A DNA stretch of 64,000 nt, from the NCBI GenBank assembly GCA_030760725.1, contig JASWHV010000011.1, forward strand, positions 12,363,501-12,427,500, in the 5' to 3' direction. A program made the translations under genes and the position numbers. The stretch is from Neostapfia colusana (Eukaryota > Streptophyta > Magnoliopsida > Poales > Poaceae). A model generated the notes under the pieces. That model worked only from the letters and a program-made list of their open reading frames with translations, made no database searches and was not told where the DNA came from. How positions within the stretch are numbered: the stretch's first letter is position 1; each line of letters opens with the position of its first letter. This document shows positions 55,602 through 64,000 of the stretch, in pieces.

Positions 55602-57447
55602 GACAACTGCGTTTTCAATTCTGCCAACTCCATTGGCGCCATCTTGTACAGCTTTCTAGATATTGGCATAGTTCCCGGTGCAAACTCAATCTTGAACTCC
55701 ACCTCTCGGTTGGGCAGCATCCTCGGTAAATCATCCGGGAACACGTCTAGTAACTCTTGGACTACTGGAATATCTTCCAATCTGATGGTAGTGCATTGGT
55801 ATAGGTTGGAAGTTTTATTTCTGGACTGTCTCGAAATAATGAGTGAGCCTCGTGCATTTCTGGGTGCAAATGCACGACTCATAGGACGGTGTCCAAAACA
55901 GCGCCGTGGCGGGTAAACCACGAAATCCCTAAGATGACATCTACCTTTTATACCTCTAAAGCTATGAGAGACGTAGGGTATACTCTACCCCCTAAGCATA
56001 ATGGCGCTTTTGGAACCATCATACTTGCTAAAATATTCCCACCCAGTGAACAAATCAAGTATGGACTTTTGGTGGGTAGTATTTGCAAACTTTATTTAGT
56101 AATAAAAGTTTGGCTAATGAAATTATGTGTGGCGCCTGAATCAAATAAAACTATGGCAGGATGACTGTGGAGTTGAAACATACCCACAAGGATGGGTTCT
56201 CCCTCTGGCACGTCCTCTATGGCAAGTTGGTGGACGGTGCCGCGCTTAGGGTTTGCCCGTCGTGCATTAATGGGATTCCGGGGCTGTTTCCTCCCTGGAA
56301 ACTGTGGTGCCACTCCGCTGCCTTGCCTCTCGGGGCAGTTGTTGGCGAAGTGCCCTTGGCGACAGCATTTGAAGCATGTGGTTGATGGCTGGTCCTTGCT
56401 TGGAAGACGAAAGCCCGGCATGCGCTGCTGAGGTGCAAACGCATGCGGCATCGCCTGCTGCTGCTGTTGTTGCTGCAGAGGTGCTGGTAAGGCCGGTAGG
56501 AACGCCGGTGGTGAATACGGCCGACTGCGATACTCATCGGTCGTTGCGGTAGCTGCCAGCGTTGACCCGATGGTGAGCGGTACACCATCCGATATTTTTG
56601 GGGAGGACCACCTCCCTCTCCGCTGCTTTGCGGCGTGCTTCGCTTCTTTTCTGCCACCGCTAACTCCTTGCCGGAGTCCTCTTGTACAATCGCAGCATCA
56701 ATTATGTCATTGAGGCTGCCGCGATTGAACATCACAAGCTTGTCCTTCAGGAGCGGATTTAGCCCCTGGTAAAAGTGGTCCCACAGATTCTCATCAGTAT
56801 CCGCATGATGTGATGCATAGAGCGCGAGATCATTGAACGCCCTGGAGTACTCCAGTGCGTTCCTGTTGCCCTGCTGCAGGTGGAGGAATTCTTGCGTTTT
56901 CCTCTTCATCAAACCAGACAGCATATGATAGGCCCCGAAGGCCGTCCAGAACTCCGCCCAGATCAGCACTTGCTCGGCGGGTTGCGAGGCGCAAAATTTT
57001 TCCCACCAAGCGCTCGCAGACCCTTGAAGTTGCTGTGCCGTGAACTGAGTATTCCGCTGCTCACTAACTTGGAGCAGCCCGAACTTCATTTTCATCTTGC
57101 GGAGCCAGTTGTCCGCATCGAGTGGTTCATCCGCCCTTGAGAATACCTGGGGATGGGTAGCAAGGAAATCCGAGTAGGATCTTTGTTGGTGTTCCTCCAG
57201 GTCTTGATGCCTCTCTGGTCGAGACGTATTTGCAATTAACTTTTGCAGCAACTCTGTGCTGCTGATGCGGGTCCGCCATGGCCGCAACAATATCTGCCAA
57301 CGTGACCGTTGACGGTGGTGGTGGTTGTGGTTGCTGTTGCTGTTGCTGCTGCTGCTGCTGTCCCGAGGAAGTCTCGGGAGGCTGTTAGGAGGCCTCTCCC
57401 CTCTGACTTGAACCACCAACCTCAAGGTTGGCACGTGTACGAGTCAT
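55602..57447 (-). pseudogene. gag: E gag, protease and RT entry (broken)
   Basis: The start at 57447 (MTRTRANLEVGG) directly follows TTTCAGA as in B. An in-frame TAA at 57387-57385, where B has glutamine, and frameshifts near 57280 and 56540 break gag. Between them the Gag core is clear (LDADNWLRKMKMKFGLLQ, ASAWWEKFCAS, RGSLNDIIDAAIVQED). The zinc knuckle is CFKCCRQGHFANNC and the protease keeps LFDSGATHNFIS, followed by a stop at 56092. RT entry (IPVVQELLDVFPDDLP, MAPMELAELKTQL) runs to 55602, where CACTA DNA begins. A CAG/CTG repeat encodes an N-terminal glutamine run. Confidence 0.88.
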
Positions 57448-58887
57448 TCTGAAATTCAAAACAGCAACGATCAGCACATGTCATTCTTAAAATTCCATGG
57501 AAAAACAGTAGGTATTGCAGTGACACATGAATAAAGTCGCACAACATTCACATATATTGATAAAGCAAAAACTTTATATGGGGTACATGATTCTCGGGTA
57601 AAAATTACAGCCACTTTTGACCACCTGAGGTGTTGTGCTCATGTTGTCACTACATACTCACACGCTTCTGTCTTTCTAATGACATGTCGCTGTTACAAAA
57701 GCTACCATCCGTAGGAAAATATTTGAAAAGGTCAAATATTCATTTCTACAGTAAATCATTGAATTATAACATAAAACATGTTATTGAACTCGAAAAACCT
57801 GGAAACACAAATCAAACTTATAACAAATTTGATGTCTGGTCTGCGGCCCAAACTGACAGCCCTGACCAGTTTCCCTTTTAACCTGATTTAGACCATGCTA
57901 AAAGCAAAACCAGTTCTGGAGCTCAACATAAAAGTTAAAGTTAACTTCAATAGCTTTCCATAATGTATTTATTTGCCCTCAGATCTATCCTGGATCAAAA
58001 GTTATGAGATGTCAAAATTGACAGAATTTCTGGAGAAAATTGGACAGCACCTCCCAGCTTCAGGTACTGATTTGATCCAAGAAATCCAGTTAATTCTACA
58101 TCGAATTTGACAAAACTTTCTGTTCAAAGTTGTAACCTATATCATGAACTTTTCATAACTAACTTATTTTCTATTTTTGGATTTTTATGCAGGAAGTTAT
58201 GCTCATTTTACAGAGAGTTACAGAGAGTATTTGCTATGTCCTGTTTTCTGGACAGTTCAACTCTACTGCATTTTTCGACTAGTTAAGTAATGAAACACCT
58301 CTGGACATCAATAGAAAAGTTGTAAAGCTCTTCCAAAGCTTTCCAGAAAGGTATCATACGATCATAATATCCTATAAGTTGAAAACTTTCTTACTTTGAA
58401 CATCCTGATTAAGGGAAGGAGTTAAATCAAAGTTTTAGTACTCTGGATCAAAACTTTCAAGTTTTACAATGATGTTAATCATTTAGTGGACTGTGACATC
58501 AAAACGTCACCCAATTTATGCCGGTACTACGTTCCTCACAAAGAAAACCTATACCAGACTTAGCCGGCTTCGTTAATTCAATGGCACTAAACGTCTCTCG
58601 CACACGTATGCTACTCGTCCACCGATCCGTGGTTAGACTACCTGCAATTAAACCACGCAATCGTCAGGTTCGTCTGCACACCGAACCCGGTCCCAGTACA
58701 GTTCCATACAACCGTCCGTCATCACTCGCACGGTTGTTCTCAAGCCAATCACGCCTTGAGCTACGTGTTCACGTTACTAACCACGTGGCGGGGTCTCCCA
58801 TATTTGCCCGTAGCACGCCAGGGAAGGGCGTTGCTCGAATACCCCAAACGACATGAAGAGTCATAGAGGATACTAAAGTTGGCCGGG
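57448..58887 (-). other. E leader without accessory ORF
   Basis: Aligns to B's leader on both sides of B's accessory ORF. At about 57690 it passes straight from the sequence before that ORF's ATG to the sequence about 40 bp after its stop. No gene is seen. At 58887 it joins LTR sequence, with the LTR end and primer site missing. Confidence 0.78.
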
Positions 58888-60579
58888 TCACTAGCACACA
58901 CGCACACTAACACAGAGCGTGCACGGCTCTGGTGTTTCCCTCTTGGGGGTCCGTCTCCTCCTCGGGAGCCTCTTTCTCATAGCACCCTGTAAAACGCTTC
59001 AAACACAAGCAGTGAGCACGATGGCTCAGCAAGACTGACCCGTCTTACCTACACATGAAACTCTACATGATGGGTTTGCAGTGGAAAACATGTTGCAAAA
59101 GACACGCCTAAATAGTTGAACCTTACTTTCAACTTTTAGCAGCAAGTTGTGGGAAAACCTCGTTCTAAGACACATAAGAAAGCCGCAATCAAACAAGAAA
59201 CACATTTCTCTTATGTGCTTTGCCTAAGGTTGAAAAGAACTTTAATTAGCTCTAAACTACAGCAAATCATTAACAAGCAATGTAAAGCTTTCAACCAACA
59301 ATCTTTTAACATGACACTAGCCTATTCTTTCTACGTCATGGTACAATGAACAAGTGGTACTCACTGACTGTGAGGGACGGTGATTATTATCGATTTACAC
59401 CTGCAGGGTTACCCAAATAACCCGTCACGTACACCCGTACTCGATGTTGCCTACAGCAACCACCACGGACGTCGTGTGCAACCACATTTAATCCATCAGC
59501 CAAGTGTTGAACCTGTCCTATTGTCCCAAGCAGGAGGTCTCTGCGCGGAGCATCCGCAGTGCCCGCCAGCTGATTTACACCTTGCTGCTGTCAACCTACC
59601 CTCTGGACGACAAGCAATGCCTCAATAGATTGCTACCCGAATTACATCGGTTTCCCGGTTCCCATATATCTGGTAGGTCTTCGGTACTGTTGTAGCTTGT
59701 TCAACAGGCTCGCACACGGCTCGGTCCTCAATCAACACAAGCGGAGCTATGGCACCTAGGCCCCCAAAGTCCTGCTGCCCTTACTCTCCACTTGGTCTCA
59801 TTTTTTTTGCCATGTGATTCATTTGCTATCTCTAACCGAGTTGTGTGCCTTTAGCCTATTCTCGCGAGTACTTCCAACTACTCGACTTGTACCGAATGCT
59901 ACACCAATTTAGCATTGCAGTGGCTACTCGAGGTTTAAAACCTAATACCAAAACCTCTGGTTCTCTTGGCTATGCATTTGGGTTTCCAAACAAGACTCTA
60001 ATGCACAATTGTAAGAAATACATAAAGTAAGTTATCAAAACAAAAGACTTTATGAAACGGCTAATGCAAACCGGAGCTTGCCTTGCTGCTGGTCGTAAGC
60101 TAATAGTTCCTCCGGAGTAATGAAATCCAGAACCTCCGGACCTTTTTCGATCTTAGCGACTACACGAGATAAACATATAATGCGTGTCAATTTAAATGCA
60201 ATTGAGTTAAATTTGATAATGTGAAGCCATAAATATAGCTATACAGTGCTATTGCATCTGAAATTTTTACTGTAATTTGGATACAACCTAAACAGAAACT
60301 TGGCTAAATTTCATTTAAAGGAAAACTCATTTGACCCCTTCACAAATAATTGTGTATTTGGCCCTAATTAGAGCTCTTAGGGTTTTCTAAGGATTTTCAT
60401 GGAGCAAGCCATGACTTTTTGGAAACTATTTTTTCAGAGGGTTCTAATGGAATTGGTTTCATCTAATTTGAAGATTCCTAGCAAAATATATGAGCTAAAC
60501 AAGTTCAGAGAAAATCTGAAAAATGTTTCTAGACATTTTTCTTTTTCTCTGGAACAGTTTCCTTAATCTCACCATTAGG
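58888..60579 (-). repeat. E 5' LTR remainder
   Basis: Matches about 22245-23950 of B's LTR, inverted. Both ends are lost here: one to a deletion at 58887, the other split off by the hAT at 60580 (the rest should lie right of the window). It keeps the acidic two-exon frame and the stem-loop region (about 59869). Confidence 0.88.
58907..60159 (-). CDS. Candidate two-exon acidic ORF inside E LTR
   Basis: Exon 1 (60159-60082, 78 nt) after CGTGTAG encodes GPEVLDFITPEELLAYDQQQ and ends CAAG before GCAAGC. Exon 2 (58986-58907, 80 nt) after TTTTACAG encodes CYEKEAPEEETDPQEGN, then a divergent tail and TAG. The join is in phase. The tail differs from B and C (no EWE motif), and the lengths differ, yet the frame is kept. 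Confidence 0.45.
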
Positions 60580-60599
60580 CAGTGTTATCATAAGCGAGT

Positions 60600-60770
60600 C
60601 TAAACGGCAGTTTAAACGGTGGACAGGCACTGTGTAGCTTAGGGAATAAACGGTCCTCTAAATGGTTGACCCGTTTAAATGGGTCAACGGACATTTAAAC
60701 GGACGAAATGGGTTAAACGGAACGGATTTTATTCGTGTTTAAACCTGTTTTGACCCGTTTACCCATAGTG
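60600..60770 (+). repeat. hAT subterminal AAACGG / CCGTTTA repeats
   Basis: About seven to eight copies of AAACGG or its complement lie within 170 bp of the terminus, often as TTTAAACGG. Short subterminal repeats are transposase-binding sites in hAT elements. Confidence 0.75.
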
Positions 60771-60879
60771 AAGACAGTAGGGTTATTACACTTGCCCGAG
60801 CTGAGCTGCGCTCAGAAGTCCTGCCGCCGCCGAGTTTCTGGATCTGGGCGTCTCAGGTATGCCCACCCCACCCCACCCA

Positions 60880-61170
60880 CCGCCACCGCTGGCCGTGCAC
60901 CTGCTGTCCGCCCGCCTGCCAGAGGCCGAGCGCCGTCGCACCTGGTGTCCGCTGCTGCCAGAGCGCGCGCCAGGCCGGTCCCTCCCCCCCCCCCCCCCCC
61001 GCTGCCTGCCGTCTGTCTGGCCGGTGCCCCCGGTGTCCGCGCCGTCTGCCAGAGCGCCGTTGCACCCGGTGTCCACTGCCTGCCAGAGCGCCATTGCATG
61101 CCCCTCCCCCCCCCCCCCCCCCCGGCCGAGCGAGCACTGTCCGCGGCCGCCTGCCAGAGCACGCGCGCGG
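60880..61170 (+). repeat. GC-rich leader with CTGCCAGAG repeats and poly-C runs
   Basis: CTGCCAGAG followed by GCGCCGTTGCACCCGGTGTCC-like sequence recurs about five times. Two long C runs lie at about 60986-61001 and 61108-61123. Proline-rich frames in all directions here are compositional. It may be the transposase gene's untranslated first exon. Confidence 0.6.
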
Positions 61171-61433
61171 TGGTACCCCGCCCCCCCCAATGTATTTTAG
61201 CATTTCTATGTTTTCACAACTTGTTAATCACTCAGTTGTTGCCCTGTTGGTTAATTGGTTTGCAGGCTGTACCATTGTTGGTTAATTGATTTGGGATTTG
61301 CAGGCTGTAGCATTGTTGCGTTGTCAATATTTTTTTTGCAGCGAGGTATAGAAATACATATAGTTATTATCTTGTATTATGTGAATCTTGTTTTGTTTGA
61401 TTATAATTTTCTCTCTTATTATACTGCGTAGAA

Positions 61434-63300
61434 TGTCATCCGCTGCATCGAATCCATCCTCTGCCACTGTGAGCAAGAAACCTCCCCTTAAGATGAATTC
61501 TAATGATGTAGGTTGGGATTATAGGGTTTTAATTGATCCAAATAATCTGGATGTGATCAATGCAAATTATATCCTTTAGTTGTGAAGGCGGGAATTTATA
61601 GGTTAAAGTTACATATTGCCGGCAAAAAAAGGACAAGTGCAAGCATGTCCTAATGCCACAGATGAGGATAGAAAGAAGTGCATGAAAGCTCTTGAAGATT
61701 CTAGAAAAGCTAAAAGGGCTAGGCTAGAGCAAAAGGAAGAGGTTAGAAATGCTGTTGAAATTGATATTTTATCAGACAAAGAAGACGATACGGGTCTTGG
61801 GGACATGGGAAGCTCTCAACCACGAGCAATGGGTCCTATGGATAAGTTCACATTGCCTCTTGATTCTAGTTATTTGGGTTCATCTAAGAAGCTGCAACAA
61901 CCAAAAATTAGTGAGCATGTAATGAAAGAAAGATTGCACAAGCTCAAGAGATATATTACAAGGTGGTTGTACATACAAGGTAAATGAACCTTTATTGCTT
62001 GTTACTATTGTTGCTTCTTTATGTCAATGTTTCTTATATTGATTTGCTTGAATTTAAGGGGTACCTTTTAGTGCCATCAATTGTGAAGAGCTTGATCAAG
62101 TGCTAGAAACTGCTGGCCATTTTTGTCCAGGTGCGAAAAAACCTTATCAACATGAGCTATGGGAGAAACTATTGCATTAGGAAGTGGAAGATACAAAGAA
62201 CATGTTGAAGGTTCAGGAACAAGAATGGGCCAAAACTGGGTGCTCTATTATGACCGATGCATGGACAGATCAAAAGAGGAGAAGCATAATGAATTTATGT
62301 GTCAATTGTAGCTCTGGCACAATCTTTGTTGAGTCAAAGGAGGCCTCAGCTTAGGCACAGACAGGAGAGTTGATCTTTCAATATGTGGATAGCTGTATTG
62401 AGGAAGTAGGAGCTGATAAGGTTGTGCAAGTGGTCACAGATAATGCTTCAAACAATATGGCAGCGAAAGACATGTTGTATTTCAAGAGGCCCAACATATT
62501 TTGGAGTTCATGTGCAACTCACACCATCAATTTGATGCTTGAAGGAATCGGGAAGATGAAAAAGTTCAAGAGCATACTTGACCAAGCAAGGGAATTAACC
62601 ATATTTATTTATGCACACCATAGTACATTGGCATTGATAAGAAAGTTCACTAAAAAGAGGGATATTATCAGACCAGGTGTGACTAGGTTTGCATCTTCTT
62701 TTTTAACTTTGCAAAGCTTGTATGAGAAGAAGGATCATCTAAGGATGATGTCCCAAAGTGAGGAATGGGAGAAAATTAGCCATGTCATGAAGAGCTCAAA
62801 AGGTGTGCAAGCAACAGGTACATTGGTGAAACCTTCTTCTTGGAATGGTGTTAGTCTTTGCTTGAGGGTATTTGAGCCATTGGTAAAAGTACTTCGTATG
62901 GTTGATGGGGATATTAAACCATCAATGGTTTTTCTCTATGGTGACATTCTGAAGGCTAATGAAGACATAAAGGTGGCTGCAGGGAATGTGGACAAGGATG
63001 GGACTTTGTACAATAGTATCATATAAATCATTGAGGGAAGATGAAAAATCGGTTGGACTGTCCCATTCACTTGGCTGCATATTGCTTGAACCCATATTAC
63101 AGTTATAATGATTCCTCCATCTTTGAATCTGAGACGGTCATGGATGGGTTCATGGGTGCTGTTGAAACTTTCTACTATGGGGATTATGACAAGCAGAATC
63201 AAGTGCTCAACGATTGACTTACACAAGTTTAAAGATCAAGTTGGTCACTTTGGAAAAAATGTAGCTAATTTTGGCTGCAAGGATTATGATTTCAATCCAG
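61434..63300 (+). pseudogene. hAT transposase (BED, DUF659-type) pseudogene
   Basis: Starts MSSAASNPSSATVSKK. A BED-type DNA-binding finger should follow, but its cysteine region near 61560 is scrambled and holds stops; GIYRLKLHIAG remains. Exon 1 ends at 61979 and a GT-AG intron spans 61980-62058, joining in frame (WLYIQ to GVPFSAINCEELD). The DUF659/ribonuclease-H-like core shows CSIMTDAWTDQKRRSIMN, VVTDNASNNMAAK and the hAT signature CATHTINLMLEGIGK. TAG stops at about 62178 and 62353, a TAA near 63024 and a one-base deletion near 63045 disable it. The tail (GHFGKNVANFGCKDY) ends at a second donor CCAG|GTATG at 63300, so the C-terminal dimerisation region is missing. Confidence 0.87.
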
Positions 63301-63333
63301 GTATGCAAATGTAATTAAAATCAGATTTATATT

Positions 63334-64000
63334 TGTCGAAGTGTGTAGCCGACACTTCCCCCGGGCCTGCTCTGGGCAGCCCGCGGAGGTTCTTTTTTGG
63401 AGGGGCTAGTCACTCACGGAGAGCTTTCGTGTTAGGGACGATGGAGGGAGAAGCTAGACACAGGGATTTTTACGTGGTTCAGGCTGCCAGAGCGTAATAC
63501 CGTACGTCCACGGTGAGAAGAGGTGCTCGTTGTATTGCTTGGTGCTCAGAACCGGAGTCCTGAGCTTGAGAGTGTAAGATGTCGAACCTCTAGAGGGAGT
63601 TGAGCAAAAGTCCAACCCTTGCTAACGTTTCCTACCCGAGCCTTTTACAGTCCAAGGCTCGGGTGGCTTACAAGGTGGGCCTGGGACCCGACAGGTGGTC
63701 CCAGGGAGATTGCCTGCCATCTACCGTATCCGCAGTTACGCCGGTAGTTGTCTCTGGCGAGGGCTTCCGAGTCTTCGTTCTGCCGCCCTGCCCACGCTGC
63801 CAGCTAGTCGTAGTGGTTGATGATGGCAGGGGCGGCAGGGGATGTCTTGTCGCTGTGTTTATTGGCGTACAGCCTCTGCCTCGGCGCGTCTGCCTTCACT
63901 GCGTGTGACTGGGCGCAACGGCACCTGACAGAGGCGTGCTCCGCGTCTCCGCGCCTTGGGAAGGAGCGGGTCTTGAATACCTTGTACGGGCAAGGTATGG
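63334..64000 (+). repeat. Start of another LTR-like element (G), runs off the window
   Basis: TGTCGAAGTGTGTAGCC at 63334 interrupts the hAT's second intron about 30 bp after the donor. The following text (GGGATTTTTACGTGGTTCAGG, then GCGTAATACCGTACGTCCACGG) resembles the first part of grass Ty3/gypsy LTRs as I recall them. No second LTR, primer site or duplication can be checked. A 102-codon frame at 63600-63908 has no recognisable protein. Plus orientation is likely. Confidence 0.55.

Larger units (their letters stand above)
55602..60579 (-). mobile_element. Ty3/gypsy chromovirus E, 5' part
   Basis: Minus strand: LTR remainder (60579-58888), leader (58887-57448), gag-protease and RT start (57447-55602). 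It is interrupted by the hAT at 60580 and the CACTA at 55602. It is the closest relative of B in gag, leader and LTR. Compared with B it lacks the LTR's last about 215 bp, the primer site, the first about 250 bp of leader and the accessory ORF. It is non-functional. Confidence 0.88.
60580..63333 (+). mobile_element. hAT DNA transposon, left part, decayed
   Basis: Begins CAGTGTTATCATAAG at 60580, a typical hAT terminus, inside E's LTR after CCATTAGG (expected 8-bp duplication). Subterminal AAACGG repeats, a GC-rich leader and a spliced transposase pseudogene follow. The right terminus is not seen because element G starts at about 63334. Confidence 0.82.

Noticed and set aside
60735..61289. 184-codon proline-rich frame
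   Set aside because: All six frames are open here because of GC-rich composition and C runs; no domain or homologous copy.
63600..63908. 102-codon frame near the right edge
   Set aside because: Inside an LTR-like sequence, with no motif and no second copy to test.

Overview
This is plant nuclear DNA, almost certainly from a grass. Everything I can recognise is transposable-element DNA: four internal-bearing Ty3/gypsy chromovirus-type LTR retrotransposons (called A, B, C, D here), part of a fifth (E), a solo LTR (F), a Ty1/copia element, the end of a CACTA DNA transposon, a decayed hAT transposon, and the start of one more LTR-like element (G). I found no host gene, tRNA or rRNA gene, and nothing prokaryotic. 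The initiator-tRNA-Met primer sites (TGGTATCAGAGC), the C-terminal chromodomain remnants, 3-4 kb LTRs with GC-rich cores, and the GC-rich copia coding sequence suggest a grass. The species cannot be told.

The window is a deeply nested stack read on its right-hand side. E (minus strand, 55602-60579) is broken at 55602 by the right end of a CACTA element (54977-55601). Element D (plus, 43233-54976) abuts the CACTA DNA. D's gag abuts the 3' LTR of the copia element (1-622 plus 42168-43232). The copia pol is split by element A (minus, 623-42167). A in turn is split by B (plus, 20081-35597, target-site duplication ATAAT) and by C (minus, 3834-18429, duplication ATGGC). The simplest reading is a six-layer nest, E > CACTA > D > copia > A > B and C, with the missing left halves outside position 1. 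Side insertions are solo LTR F in D's 3' LTR (duplication ATCAC), the hAT in E's LTR at 60580, and G in the hAT at about 63334. Sampled LTR divergence (A most, then B, then C) agrees with this order.

Region by region: 1-622 copia RT; 623-3833 A 3' LTR and pol end; 3834-18429 element C; 18435-20080 A integrase; 20081-35597 element B with an extra ORF before gag; 35603-42167 A RT, gag, leader and 5' LTR; 42168-43232 copia RNase H and LTR; 43233-54976 D with F inside its LTR; 54977-55601 CACTA end; 55602-60579 E; 60580-63333 hAT; 63334-64000 G.

The most unusual signals are these. (1) A small acidic two-exon reading frame lies inside the LTRs of B, C and E. It joins in phase across an AAG|GC...AG intron and stays in frame although exon lengths differ. 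(2) B carries an accessory ORF upstream of gag, with a double-stranded-RNA-binding-like secondary-structure order and a coiled coil; E lacks it cleanly. (3) A's leader holds a row of imperfect copies of its own LTR/primer-site junction. (4) A's LTR promoter has a 12-unit G-box repeat array. (5) Likely 3' splice sites sit directly against the gag start codons of A, B, C and E. All assignments come from reading the sequence by eye; no database search was done.
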